A DNA stretch of 64,000 nucleotides from Pectinatus haikarae (GTDB taxonomy: Bacteria; Bacillota; Negativicutes; Selenomonadales; Selenomonadaceae): NCBI RefSeq assembly GCF_015732185.1, contig NZ_WIQM01000016.1, positions 465,001 through 529,000 of the forward strand, in the 5' to 3' direction. Position numbers and translations under genes: made by a program. A model generated the notes under the pieces. The model worked only from the letters and a program-made list of their open reading frames with translations, was not told the DNA's origin and made no database searches. Position 1 is the first letter of the stretch; every line of letters starts with the position of its first letter. Below are positions 52,001 to 60,981 of this stretch, piece after piece.

Positions 52001-52969
52001 ATGTTTATACTTCATCATTTAAAAGACAAATACTATATTGCGGTCCTGCTTATACTGGTTCTTTTTTTTATTGCTTTTAATTACTCTAATCCCAATACTT
52101 ACGATTCATACATAGATTTTTCCAAAGGTTCACCGCTCATACATCAAAAATACAGCACGTCAGACGACGATAATGAAGAACGTCCTCTGCGTATTGTCAT
52201 ATCCACTGTTATATCACCAAACGTTACCATTGAAGATTGGCGTGCTTTTGCTGATTATATAAGCCAAAAATTGGGCAGACCTACTATCCTCCTGCAACGG
52301 CGCGGCTATAAAGAAATAAATCAACTTCTTTCCAACGGAGACGCCGATATTTCATTTATGTCTACCGGAGCCTATTGCTCCTATCACGGTATTCAGAACC
52401 TGGATATTTTAGCTATGGTCTTTTATCAGGGAAGCTTAAATTACCAAAGCTATTTGATAACACTCGCATCACACAATGATATAACTTCCATTGACGATTT
52501 GCGCGGCAGGACAATAGCATTCTCTGATCCGTTAAGCTATTCCGGTCATATGAGCATTGTCAATGAACTCTATACCGCCTATACAGCCAGTCCCGGTCAT
52601 TATTTCAGCAATTATATTTACACAGGAAGCCATGACCGATCCATCTGGGCCGTGAAAAATAAACTGATCGATGCAGCGTGTGTTGACAGCCTTGTCTATG
52701 ACTTGATCTTGAAAAGTCATCCTGAAGATATAAACGGTATCAAAATTTTTCAAACCATAGACAACATTCCTATCGGTCCGATCGTTGTGCGCAGTGATCT
52801 TCCCGCCGAGCAAAAAGAACATCTGCAGCAGATTCTGTTCAACATGCACAGTGACCCCAAAATGGCTGACTCTCTCCAAAATATAATGATCGATAAATTT
52901 GTGGCACCTCAACCGGAATTGTATGCTCCATATAAAAAGATATATGACAAGGTGATGACAGACTTATGA
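52001..52969 (+). CDS. PhnD-like periplasmic sensor protein of a two-component system
   Basis: A 322-residue protein with an N-terminal membrane anchor (YIAVLLILVLFFIAFNY). It then has a phosphonate/phosphate-type binding domain: RPLRIVISTVISPNVTIEDW, GRPTILLQRRGYKEINQLL, DADISFMSTGAYCSYH and LRGRTIAFSDPLSYSGHMSI. Such domains serve ABC importers (PhnD), but here the gene overlaps a histidine kinase by 4 bp and no ABC genes are near. A sensory role analogous to PgtC is inferred. The start at 52001 follows AAAGG; the frame from 51947 includes sequence without a ribosome site. Confidence 0.85.
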   Translation: MFILHHLKDKYYIAVLLILVLFFIAFNYSNPNTYDSYIDFSKGSPLIHQKYSTSDDDNEERPLRIVISTVISPNVTIEDWRAFADYISQKLGRPTILLQRRGYKEINQLLSNGDADISFMSTGAYCSYHGIQNLDILAMVFYQGSLNYQSYLITLASHNDITSIDDLRGRTIAFSDPLSYSGHMSIVNELYTAYTASPGHYFSNYIYTGSHDRSIWAVKNKLIDAACVDSLVYDLILKSHPEDINGIKIFQTIDNIPIGPIVVRSDLPAEQKEHLQQILFNMHSDPKMADSLQNIMIDKFVAPQPELYAPYKKIYDKVMTDL

Positions 52970-54393
52970 AACAGCAAACAGGCCTGTATACAAAAATACT
53001 GACCATTGTAATAATAAGTCTTTTAATGGTAATATCACTTTTGCTTTTTTTTGTATATACCGGGCTGAAAAACACACTGCATGATCAATTATCCGGCCGC
53101 GGAAATGAAATAGCATCATATATTGCTACACTTGGCAGTGAAGATATCCTTCTGGAAAACAGTTACTTGCTTTTACAGCTTATAAACAAGGTAAAATCAA
53201 GCAATGACGATGTACGTTACATTATCATTGCTGATTATAAAGGCCGCATATTGGCGCATACCTTCGGCACTCAATATCCGGCCGGCATGCCCAAACAAAT
53301 AACCCCGTTCGATTATGCCTCGCAAACAAAGCTTTTTAAAAGCAATGAGGGTGATATTCATCAGGTAACATCATCTATCGACGAAGGAAAAATCGGCTTC
53401 ATTTGCATAGGATTATCAGGAAAATCAATGCAGCAGCTTCTTACTTCAATAATAACCCATTTCACACTTACCGGTTTAATAATAACCATTCTGGCAGTGC
53501 TTGCCATAGGTCTTCTGTTGGCAAAAATACTCGCACCGATCAGATTTCTTTCATTGGCAGCCGAAAAAATTAAACACAATGATTATAAAGTCCGTGTTTA
53601 TTATCGGGGCAGAGATGAACTGGGCACTTTGACGCAGACCTTCAATGAGATGGTATGTGAATTAGCTGCCAAAGATAAATATAATCAAAAACTATTGGCT
53701 GAACTGCAGGAAAAAGATCATAGCCGTGACATACTTATCCATAAACTTTTTTCTGCACAGGAAGATGAACGCAAACGTATTTCCCGTGAACTTCATGACG
53801 GCGTGGGGCAATCAGTAACTTCTATTCTTGCTTATCTGCGCATTCTGCTGAATAATGAAGCTGATGTCGATCAGCAAAAACTGATAAAATCAACACGCAC
53901 GATTATTGCATCTGTTTTGGAAGAACTTCGTGAAATGGCTGTTAATCTGCGCCCGCCCAGCTTGGATGACATGGATATAACCGCCATTTTTCGGCAGCAT
54001 GTTTTCGATACAGCCAAACATAATGGTTTGATAGCAGATTTTTCGGCCGATGAAAACATAAAAAATATAAAGGTATCCGATAATGTTCGCTTGGCTTTAT
54101 ACCGTATATTGCAGGAAGCAACAACCAACATTGTCCATCATGCGCATGCAATCAATCTGACGGTATCCTTAACTATGCATAACGGTAATATTATGCTGGC
54201 AATAATCGATGACGGCTGCGGCTTTTCTGCTGATGTACTGCATACTGCAAAGGAAAAAAGACATTTAGGTTTATATGGCATGCGAGAACGTGTTGAGCTT
54301 TTAAATGGTCAACTGGAAATAAAATCGTATCCCGATAAAGGAACCTCCATCATTGCATCTATACCTGTCGGAAAGAGGTCCACTGATGAATAA
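52966..54393 (+). CDS. Sensor histidine kinase, NarX/UhpB-like (HisKA_3)
   Basis: A 475-residue membrane kinase. Helix 1 (about 10-32) and helix 2 (about 166-190) flank a periplasmic sensor of about 130 residues. HAMP runs from about 190 to 240, where RDELGTLTQTFNEMV is typical. HisKA_3 contains DERKRISRELHDGVGQSV with phosphorylated His277. The ATPase has NLRPPSLDDM, LYRILQEATTNIVHHAHA, DDGCGFSADVL and GLYGMRERVELLNGQ. The gene overlaps both the PhnD-like sensor before it (4 bp) and the response regulator after it (8 bp), so the three form one module. Confidence 0.95.
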   Translation: MKQQTGLYTKILTIVIISLLMVISLLLFFVYTGLKNTLHDQLSGRGNEIASYIATLGSEDILLENSYLLLQLINKVKSSNDDVRYIIIADYKGRILAHTFGTQYPAGMPKQITPFDYASQTKLFKSNEGDIHQVTSSIDEGKIGFICIGLSGKSMQQLLTSIITHFTLTGLIITILAVLAIGLLLAKILAPIRFLSLAAEKIKHNDYKVRVYYRGRDELGTLTQTFNEMVCELAAKDKYNQKLLAELQEKDHSRDILIHKLFSAQEDERKRISRELHDGVGQSVTSILAYLRILLNNEADVDQQKLIKSTRTIIASVLEELREMAVNLRPPSLDDMDITAIFRQHVFDTAKHNGLIADFSADENIKNIKVSDNVRLALYRILQEATTNIVHHAHAINLTVSLTMHNGNIMLAIIDDGCGFSADVLHTAKEKRHLGLYGMRERVELLNGQLEIKSYPDKGTSIIASIPVGKRSTDE

Positions 54394-55042
54394 AATAAAA
54401 ATCATACTTGCTGATGATCATGCTATTTTAAGAGCCGGATTAAAACTTTTGCTTGAGGCAGAGGAAGATATAGAAATCGTCGGCGAGGCATGTGACGGAA
54501 AAGATCTGATGCAAAAGCTGCTCCTTATCAAGGCAGATTTAATCATCCTTGATTTATCCATGCCTAAAATAAATGGCATAGATATTTTAAAATGGTTAAA
54601 AACCGAAAAAAATTATGAGCACATACACATACTTGTACTCACCATGCATACAGAGGAAGAGTATATCAGAGAAGCACTCGCCGCAGGTGCTGATGGTTAT
54701 GTAGAAAAAAGCGCCTTTGATACAGAGCTTTTGACGGCGTTGCACACTGTTATGAACGGCAATGTCTATCTCAGCAACAAAAATGCTATTTCCATTCTTA
54801 ATACAATGATAAAAAAAGACAATGACGATCCTTATTCACTGCTGAGCAAACGAGAACTCGAAGTTCTGCGTTATCTTGCGCGCGGTTATTCGCTTGCTGA
54901 AATCGGCGAACAGCTGTATCTCAGTCTTAAAACTATCGATACTTACAAAACACGTATTTTTACTAAACTCGATATAAATAAAAAAAGCGAACTGGTAGAT
55001 TATGCATTACGTTACAATCTTTTTGATTTACCGGATCAATAA
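54386..55042 (+). CDS. NarL/UhpA-type response regulator
   Basis: A 218-residue regulator. The receiver domain opens MNKIKIILADDHAILRAGLK with the acidic pair at 10-11. The phosphoacceptor is Asp56 in DLIILDLSMPKINGIDIL, followed by ILVLTMHTEE and the conserved Lys in GYVEKSAFD. The LuxR HTH reads LSKRELEVLRYLARGYSLAE and YLSLKTIDTYKTRIF. AAAGAGG precedes the ATG within the kinase gene. It likely activated the divergent antiporter; no operator could be recognised by eye. Confidence 0.95.
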   Translation: MNKIKIILADDHAILRAGLKLLLEAEEDIEIVGEACDGKDLMQKLLLIKADLIILDLSMPKINGIDILKWLKTEKNYEHIHILVLTMHTEEEYIREALAAGADGYVEKSAFDTELLTALHTVMNGNVYLSNKNAISILNTMIKKDNDDPYSLLSKRELEVLRYLARGYSLAEIGEQLYLSLKTIDTYKTRIFTKLDINKKSELVDYALRYNLFDLPDQ

Positions 55043-55046
55043 ACAG

Positions 55047-55103
55047 CTTCAGACAAAACGGCTCCCATTTTTCCATAAAAAATGGGAGCCGTTTTGTCTG
55101 AAG
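55047..55103. terminator. 26-bp perfect hairpin after the response regulator
   Basis: The arm 55047-55072 (CTTCAGACAAAACGGCTCCC then ATTTTT) and its exact reverse complement (55078-55103) enclose a 5-nt loop. It starts 5 bp after the response regulator's stop and lies 35 bp beyond the stop of the convergent emrB gene. The A/T-rich core next to the loop can give a U-tract either way. Confidence 0.8.
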
Positions 55104-55137
55104 TTATATACAACCTATGTTTTACTGCTGTTTCGTG

Positions 55138-56673
55138 TTATTTAGTCCCATGAATCTTATTGCCCGGCATAAAAAGAGCACTTACAGCCAATATCAGCAA
55201 AACTGCCGCAACAAAATCATATACATCTCTAAACGCCAATATACTGGCCTGATGTATAAGTTCCTGATATATATGACCTAACGCACTTGTTGCCGCCTGC
55301 GGCAGCGGAACCCCCATATCCGCAATAGTTCGAATGGACTGGGCCAGTGCTTCACGATAACCGGGATTATCTGTTGTCAGATGCCTCACCAGATTGGCTT
55401 GTTCTATCTGTTCGCTGTGAATGAGTTTATTTGTTACAATTGCTATGCCTATACTGCCGCCAAGATTGCGCATCAGTGAAACAATAGCCGACGCATTGCT
55501 GCTGTCTTCCGGTGAAATCTTAGAAAAAGCCAGTGTACTTGCAGGAATAAATAAAAAGGGCAATCCTAATGTCTGAAAAATTCTCATTATTACAAAGGTA
55601 CTGTAATCTGTCTGAGGTGTTGCCAAACCGGTAAACCACATGCCAAATGCATTAAGCAGCATACCAATCGCTATCAAATACTTAGCCTGCACTCTGTTTA
55701 CCAGCCTGCCCACCACAGGCATCATCACCATCACGGATATACCTGCGGGAGAAAGTACCAATCCTGATAATGTTGCATTATAGCCAAAATTTTCCTGCAC
55801 CATCATTGGCAGTAATGCTGAACTTGAATAAAGAGCAAATCCTACAAAGAACAACATAATACAAGGCATTGTAAAGCTGGGATTTTTAAACAGGCTTAGC
55901 TTTACAATGGGATTTTTTTGCTTTGTGAGCCAATATATCGCAGCAATAAGCCCCGCAGCAGCTATACTGGCAAAAATTATTATGAAGGAGCTGTCAAACC
56001 AATCTTCCTGCTGCCCTTTATCAAGAACTATTTGAAGCGCGCCCAACCCCACCGCTATCAAGCCTAATCCTATGCAATCTATACCGACAGTCTTTTTTTT
56101 CTGTGCACTTGGCGGATCACTTACCAAAAGGTTTACTAAAAATACTGCTAAAAATCCTACTGGAACATTCATAAAAAAAATCCAGCGCCAATTAAAATTA
56201 TCAGTGATATATCCTCCCAGGGAAGGTCCCAGTATTGGCGCCAAAACAGTGGTAAGCCCCGTAATGGCAAAAGCCATTCCCAGTTTTGCTGGTGGAAAGC
56301 TGTCCTTTATTATAGCCTGCTGGCTTGGCTGCAGACCGCCGCCGGCTAATCCCTGCAAGAGTCTGCAAATTATCAGCATTGGCAGCGATGTTGATATGCC
56401 GCATAGAAACGATGTCATAGTAAACCCCAGTATGCATGAAATGAAAAATTTCTTTCTGCCGACAAGTGATGACAACCATCCGGAAAGAGGCAGCACTATA
56501 CCATTTGATACAAGATATGAGGTTAATACCCATGTACTTTCATCAGTTCCCGCCCCCAATGATCCAGCGATGCTTGACAATGCTACATTTACTATTGTAG
56601 TGTCCAAAATTTCCATAAAGGTTGCCAGGCTTACAGCCATTGACACCAGCATGGGATTTACCTGCTTTGCCAT
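55138..56673 (-). CDS. emrB: DHA2-family multidrug efflux MFS transporter (EmrB type)
   Basis: A 511-residue drug:H+ antiporter with about 14 helices. MEILDTTIVNVALSSIAG (the DHA2 motif D1) and LSGWLSSLVGRKKFF (motif A) are present. LQGLAGGGLQPSQQAIIKDS and TGLTTVLAPILGPSLGGYIT (motif C) and NWRWIFFMNVPVG also fit. It exports toxic compounds across the inner membrane and pairs with the EmrA-type fusion protein encoded 2 bp upstream. An outer-membrane channel would be needed in a diderm cell; none is encoded here. Confidence 0.94.
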   Translation of the reverse strand: MAKQVNPMLVSMAVSLATFMEILDTTIVNVALSSIAGSLGAGTDESTWVLTSYLVSNGIVLPLSGWLSSLVGRKKFFISCILGFTMTSFLCGISTSLPMLIICRLLQGLAGGGLQPSQQAIIKDSFPPAKLGMAFAITGLTTVLAPILGPSLGGYITDNFNWRWIFFMNVPVGFLAVFLVNLLVSDPPSAQKKKTVGIDCIGLGLIAVGLGALQIVLDKGQQEDWFDSSFIIIFASIAAAGLIAAIYWLTKQKNPIVKLSLFKNPSFTMPCIMLFFVGFALYSSSALLPMMVQENFGYNATLSGLVLSPAGISVMVMMPVVGRLVNRVQAKYLIAIGMLLNAFGMWFTGLATPQTDYSTFVIMRIFQTLGLPFLFIPASTLAFSKISPEDSSNASAIVSLMRNLGGSIGIAIVTNKLIHSEQIEQANLVRHLTTDNPGYREALAQSIRTIADMGVPLPQAATSALGHIYQELIHQASILAFRDVYDFVAAVLLILAVSALFMPGNKIHGTK

Positions 56674-56675
56674 AA

Positions 56676-57722
56676 TTATTCCCCACCAATATGTACTACT
56701 GGTATCACTGACATTCCCGGGCCGAGCAAAGCAGCCTGATCCTGACTAAGATTATTTAAAACGATCTTTACAGGAATTCGCTGCACAGTTTTGACAAAAT
56801 TTCCTGTTGCATTTTCTGCGGGAAACAAAGAAAAATATGCTCCTGTCCCCGCTTGAAAACTATCTACGACACCCGTAAGCCGCAGATTCGGAAAAGCATC
56901 CACAGATATATCCACTTTATCTCCTGTCCGCATCCCCTTAAGCTGATTTTCCTTAAAGTTTGCGGTAACCCACATCTCAAAGCTTACTAAAGAGCAAAGT
57001 TGTGTGCCGGATTGAACATAAGCTCCTGGATTGACACTTTTTTTAGTTATCCGGCCATCAGCCGGCGCTGTTATCTTTGTATATTGCAAATTGGTTTCTG
57101 CCTGTTCAAGTTCCGCTTTTGCTTTTTCCGCCTGTGCCGCCAGCTGCTCCACTGTACTTTGCGCCCCTGCTATAACTTCAGGTGCAGAATTAGCCGAATT
57201 TAAATCGGCTTTCATTTCATCTAAGGCTGCCCGTGTAGACTTTTCTGAAGCAACAGCCTGGTCATATTGTTCCTGTGAACAAGCCCCGCTGACTATAAGC
57301 ATATTCATTCTTTTTTCATCAGCTGCCGCTTTTTCCCACGCAGCTTGTGCCGAATTAACCTTTTCCTGTGCAGCGGCCACACCTGCCGGAGCTGTTATAT
57401 TAGCTGCCAAAGCATTATTTTGCGCAGCTGCCAGAGCTGCCTGCGCAGCAGCCAAAGCCGCCTGTGCATTCTTTGCCTGCAATTCATAATCCTTTGTGTC
57501 GATCTGCATTATTATGTCACCGGCCTTGACGACCTGATTATCCTTGACATAGATTTCCTTTATATACCCGGCTACCTTAGGACTTATATCAACGGTTCTA
57601 CCGTCGATAGAGGCATCATCTGTCTCAACTTCATTGCGATGAGTAAAGAAATAGCCGCTTATACCAGCCGCTAATATCAGGCATACTGCTCCGGCTTTCA
57701 TTAATTTGGGAGTCAATTTCAT
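56676..57722 (-). CDS. emrA: HlyD/EmrA-family membrane fusion protein
   Basis: A 348-residue periplasmic adaptor. One N-terminal membrane helix (about 9-25) is followed by the lipoyl-like half-motif DDASIDGRTVDISPKVAGYI and DNQVVKAGDIIMQIDTKDYE (both 20 or fewer). An alanine-rich coiled coil (about 75-205) comes next, then the barrel with QYTKITAPADGRITKKSV-type sequence. Start at the ATG 57722 after AAAAGGTG; the frame opens with GTG 9 bases earlier. It is translationally close to emrB and downstream of the TetR gene. Confidence 0.93.
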   Translation of the reverse strand: MKLTPKLMKAGAVCLILAAGISGYFFTHRNEVETDDASIDGRTVDISPKVAGYIKEIYVKDNQVVKAGDIIMQIDTKDYELQAKNAQAALAAAQAALAAAQNNALAANITAPAGVAAAQEKVNSAQAAWEKAAADEKRMNMLIVSGACSQEQYDQAVASEKSTRAALDEMKADLNSANSAPEVIAGAQSTVEQLAAQAEKAKAELEQAETNLQYTKITAPADGRITKKSVNPGAYVQSGTQLCSLVSFEMWVTANFKENQLKGMRTGDKVDISVDAFPNLRLTGVVDSFQAGTGAYFSLFPAENATGNFVKTVQRIPVKIVLNNLSQDQAALLGPGMSVIPVVHIGGE

Positions 57723-57826
57723 ATTTATCACCTTTTAATTCAAATATTCTTTATAGCTATAATTCACTTATCACAATACCTGCCGCGCTCCGCATAAAAT
57801 CACTTTCTTCTGTATTTTTCTGATCA

Positions 57827-58411
57827 TTATGAAGTCAGCCCTTTTACAAATAAACCAACTGATGTATCTATGTATTCTTTCGTCGAAACAGTTATAAACT
57901 GATTCTTCAATGTTGCCTTTGCATAGAAAAAACCAAAATTCATAGCAATAAAAGAAAGAACAACTGCATCAATATTTATCCCATGAATTTTTCCCATAGA
58001 CTCCATTTTCTTCAAATACGCTGTCATAAACTGCTTAAAATGATACGGCGGTAATTTTTCCCAGTCTCCCGCTGATAAAAATGTTTTCTCTCTTGTCAGC
58101 ACCAGGATCGCTGTCTTATTTTTCGCCATCACCTGTTGATAAGTATTGCCTATCAACAGTAAATCTGTTTCCAAATCCCATGTTAATCTATTATTAAAAA
58201 TATCCTGCATTGACGGTATAAACGAACACTTTTGTATTACTGCTTCAAATACACCTTTCTTATTGGAAAAATGACGAAAGACCGTCATTTCACTGACATT
58301 TGCAGCAATGGCTATGTCTTTCATCGTTGTTTCATTGAACCCCTTTTTATGTATCAAATCAATAGCAGCCTGCACAATTTTATCGGCTGTATCAATATCA
58401 TTTTCGGACAT
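57827..58411 (-). CDS. TetR-family repressor of the emrAB operon
   Basis: A 194-residue regulator. The HTH has IHKKGFNETTMKDIAIAANV and SEMTVFRHFSNKKGVFEAVI, and the C-terminal ligand domain is followed by the efflux genes. The reading frame is open to 58552 but includes the operator and promoter. GGAGAG precedes the ATG at 58411, chosen as start, giving MSENDIDTADKIVQAAIDLI. It lies 104 bp upstream of emrA in the same direction, and the 43-nt palindrome directly before it is its likely site. Confidence 0.92.
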   Translation of the reverse strand: MSENDIDTADKIVQAAIDLIHKKGFNETTMKDIAIAANVSEMTVFRHFSNKKGVFEAVIQKCSFIPSMQDIFNNRLTWDLETDLLLIGNTYQQVMAKNKTAILVLTREKTFLSAGDWEKLPPYHFKQFMTAYLKKMESMGKIHGINIDAVVLSFIAMNFGFFYAKATLKNQFITVSTKEYIDTSVGLFVKGLTS

Positions 58412-58438
58412 GCGAATCTCTCCATTCATGCTATTATT

Positions 58439-58504
58439 CATACTGTTTATGTTAGTTAGACTAACTAACATAAACAGTATGCCACTATCATTTATCTTTG
58501 TCAA
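58439..58504 (-). promoter_or_regulatory. emr operon promoter with embedded 43-nt palindrome
   Basis: Minus strand TTGACA (58504-58499), 17 bp, CATACT (58481-58476). The -10 box lies in a palindrome, 58439-58481, with 21-bp perfect arms (CATACTGTTTATGTTAGTTAG) around one central base. A TetR dimer pair binding here would block the -10 region directly; the arms contain the nested GTTAGTTAG/CTAACTAAC. Confidence 0.85.
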
Positions 58505-59015
58505 TTTATATAAATTATTTTCCAAAGCTGAGCCCTGGCGCACACACGGCATCCACCAAAAGCCCGTCTTTTAAGGCCTGTCCCGCCAAATACTCTATAA
58601 ATTCACAGGTTTCATGTAACTCATAAAGCTTACAGAAATTTTCTTAATGCCGCTTACAGCATTACTGCCCCGTGTCAATAAAATATGACTGATAAGCTTT
58701 TAAATTTATATCTATTTGCGTGTTACTATACCGCATTTTAATTTCCCATACAGTGTAGAACGAGCTCTACCAACTATTCAGCAGTTTTTACTTTCGGGCT
58801 CTTTTGCTCCAGTAATGCCATTTTCTTCAAAAGCATTAAGGTGTTTGAATCTTTTTCTTTTTATGATAAAATATTTTTAAGTTATATCACACTCTTTCGG
58901 TTATTTTTTTCTCTTAAAAAGTATTTTACCCCATGTTCGCTATGACTTTTTTACTGTTCTATTTCATTATACAATCAACCTATAATTAATTTTTTTTACA
59001 AATTCAAAAAAATGC
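58505..59015. other. Gene-free stretch with a possible gene remnant
   Basis: About 510 bp before the tRNA-Lys promoter. On the minus strand 58515-58630 reads ENFCKLYELHETCEFIEYLA then GQALKDGLLVDAVCAPGLSF, GK and stop; it is preceded by a stop in the same frame and has no start codon. It looks like the end of a decayed gene that I cannot name. The remainder is AT-rich with no recognisable site. Confidence 0.3.
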
Positions 59016-59044
59016 TTGCATATTATAAAATTACACTTTATAAT
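59016..59044 (+). promoter_or_regulatory. Promoter of tRNA-Lys
   Basis: TTGCAT (59016-59021), 17 bp, TATAAT (59039-59044), about 21 bp before the mature tRNA 5' end. Confidence 0.85.
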
Positions 59045-59065
59045 AGATAAAGTGCTTAAGGAATT

Positions 59066-59141
59066 GACTCACTAGCTCAATTGGTAGAGCATCTGACTCT
59101 TAATCAGCAGGTTCGGGGTTCGATTCCCCGGTGGGTCACCA
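59066..59141 (+). tRNA. tRNA-Lys, anticodon CTT
   Basis: A 76-nt cloverleaf with encoded CCA. The acceptor is GACTCAC/GTGGGTC with discriminator A. The anticodon loop is CTCTTAA, giving CTT (AAG codons). The T-arm is GGTTCGGGGTTCGATTCCCCG. It has its own promoter and terminator. Its 3' half is repeated in decayed form 4.5 kb downstream, marking it as a site of past integration. Confidence 0.97.
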
Positions 59142-59151
59142 GTAAATTCAA

Positions 59152-59180
59152 GGCTTCTCGAATCCGAGAAGCCTTTTTTT
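59152..59180 (+). terminator. Terminator of tRNA-Lys
   Basis: GGCTTCTCG / CGAGAAGCC with a 4-nt loop, followed by TTTTTTT. Half of this terminator also appears in the downstream copy at 63659-63674. Confidence 0.9.
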
Positions 59181-59256
59181 GTTGCCTTGCACCTTGTTTT
59201 TGCACCTTATACATTCTTAAAGATTAATTAGATACGTTCAGTTTTGATAAAAAAAT

Positions 59257-59284
59257 AAATGCCAGCAAGTTAAGACTGGCATTT
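59257..59284 (-). terminator. Terminator of the integrase remnant
   Basis: AAATGCCAG / CTGGCATTT with a 10-nt loop, followed on the minus strand by TATTTTTTTATC. It lies directly after the integrase stop codon. Confidence 0.8.
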
Positions 59285-59289
59285 CAGCT

Positions 59290-59773
59290 CTATTTTTTTT
59301 TATCAGTTCCTAGCATTTGATCAAATACGTCAGAACAGCTTTTATCGCTGTTTTTTATTAAATGACTGTATATTACCTGTGTTATAACCGTATTGGTATG
59401 TCCTAAACGACTGGAAACTGTTTGCAGAGGTATATTATTTTTTATCCATATACTTGTAGCTATATGTCTCAACTCATGAGGATGTAATGCCTCGATGTTA
59501 TTTTTTTTGCAATACTTAGTCAACCAGTGATTAAAACTTCCCGGTTCCATTGGTTGTCCGTTATAGTTGCTGAAAATAAATATATCATTACTATCGGGGG
59601 AACCTTGCCACATACTGCCCAACTCTTTGGAAAGCAAAATAAGGTCCTGTCGATATTCTACTAACAGATTGCATAAGTATCTGGGCAGGCTTATCTTTCT
59701 CATGCTGGCGGCATTCTTAGTCGCCCTTACTATTTTAGTACCTTCGCCACGAATATATTGATTTGGATTGTCA
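59290..59773 (-). pseudogene. Tyrosine-recombinase integrase, C-terminal part only
   Basis: The catalytic half of a phage/island integrase. The open frame runs in phase from the IS3 edge: QYIRGEGTKIVRATKNAASM, RKISLP, then NIEALHPHELRHIATSIW (HxLRH, with Arg and His) and VSSRLGHTNTVITQVIYSHL (LGH and the nucleophile Tyr). The first catalytic Arg and the DNA-binding half are missing, removed at the IS3 junction. It faces tRNA-Lys, as integrases do beside an attachment site. It cannot be functional. Confidence 0.9.
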
Positions 59774-59781
59774 ACAGTAAA

Positions 59782-60613
59782 CTAAACAACTTTTTTAAAG
59801 GTATTCATTCGGTATGCAACTGGTGTTAAATAATCAAGAGAGGAATGAATTCTGTGGTTGTTGAACCAATTCACATAATCAGCAAATTCCAGTTTTAAAG
59901 TCTTGAGATCAGCAAATGTTTGATTCTTCACAAATTCTGTCTTGATAATTTTAAAAGTTGCCTCTGCCACAGCATTGTCGTATGGACAGCCCTTATGACT
60001 TAGAGATCTGGTTATATCGAATGCAGTTAGTTTTTCGTCTATCAACTTGTTCTTGAATTCGTTTCCACGATCTGTATGGAAGATATGAATATTTTTCAAG
60101 TTCCCATTTACGGTCATAAATGCTTCTTTTACAAGTCCTGCCGTTTTATGAACCAGCACTGTAAGCGATGATTTCACGATTAAAAAGATCCACAAGTACA
60201 CAGATGTAATTCCATTTCATTCCAACGCGGACATATGTCAGATCACTTACTACTACGTTTCGATATGGCTGTTCATTAAATTCGCGATTAACGATATTTG
60301 CGATTTTAGATTCATTGCATGTATCCTTTTGTGGATGGAACTGTGCAGTTGTATATGTTGATACAAGTCCTTCCTGCTTCATTATGCGACCGATACGACG
60401 ACGTGAAGCAATCAGATTAATCTTTAAAAGGTCCTTCTTTATTTTTCGGGTTCCATAGTTATTACGGCTTGCTTTAAATATATCAATTATGGCAGTGGTA
60501 AGTTCGGATTTATCCGGTTTTTACCTGGCTTCATAATAGTAAGTGCTTCTTGATATTTTTAGGACTTTACACATTGCTGATACAGAGTATTTGTGAACAT
60601 TCGCCTTTATCAC
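59782..60613 (-). pseudogene. IS3 transposase orfB, nonsense and frameshift
   Basis: The DDE transposase of the element. It begins, probably at a GTG, VIKANVHKYSVSAMCKVLKI and SRSTYYYEAR, then meets a TAA at 60531-60533 where the family continues with KPDKSEL. Further on RNVVVSDLTYVRVGMKWNYI (first Asp) and LVDLFNREIIAYSAG run into an extra T near 60150-60152. The phase then changes to HKTAGLVKEAF, IFHTDRGNEF (second Asp) and AVAEATFKIIKTEF (Glu). Two independent lesions make it inactive. Confidence 0.88.
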
Positions 60614-60615
60614 AT

Positions 60616-60912
60616 TTACTTTCGTCCTAAAATCAGCGCTGCTTGTTTTAAAATATCGTTCTCCATTTTAAGCTGCTGATTTTGCTTACGAAGCTTAATG
60701 AGTTCTTCTTGTTCTGGAGTTCGATTATCGTTTTCTTTGAATGGTCCTGAATTATCTGCTTGTGCAATCCATTTGTCAAGCAGGGAGTTGGCAATATCAT
60801 ATTCGCGAATAATATCACATTTGCGTTTGCCATTATGATATAAATCAACAAGTTGCTGTTTGAATTCTGGCGTATAAGTACGCCGCTGTCTAGGCTGCTT
60901 TTTTTCAGGCAT
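60616..60912 (-). CDS. IS3 transposase orfA
   Basis: A 98-residue HTH protein, MPEKKQPRQRRTYTPEFKQQ, VDLYHNGKRKCDIIREYDIA, ending in a leucine-zipper-like helix (EELIKLRKQNQQLKMENDIL). It is intact, with AAAGGA upstream of the ATG at 60912. In active IS3 elements it is joined to orfB by frameshifting; the orfB lesions mean it can only act as an inhibitor-like fragment, if expressed. Confidence 0.88.
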   Translation of the reverse strand: MPEKKQPRQRRTYTPEFKQQLVDLYHNGKRKCDIIREYDIANSLLDKWIAQADNSGPFKENDNRTPEQEELIKLRKQNQQLKMENDILKQAALILGRK

Positions 60913-60981
60913 AATAAAAATTCCTTTCTTCATATGAATTTATTGTATATGCCCTTAAAAAATCTGTCCAGTTTATTGTAG

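Larger units (their letters stand above)
59774..60979 (-). mobile_element. Decayed IS3-family insertion sequence
   Basis: About 1.2 kb with imperfect terminal inverted repeats: ACAGTAAACTAAACAACTTT at the left against ACAATAAACTGGACAGATTT at the right. It contains orfA and a disrupted orfB on the minus strand. It separates the integrase remnant from an IS6-like remnant; neither continues on the other side, so sequence was lost at this junction. Confidence 0.85.

Noticed and set aside
59782-60613. Programmed frameshifting as the explanation for the split IS3 orfB
   Set aside because: The breaks are a nonsense codon and an indel inside orfB, not at the orfA/orfB overlap where programmed shifting occurs.
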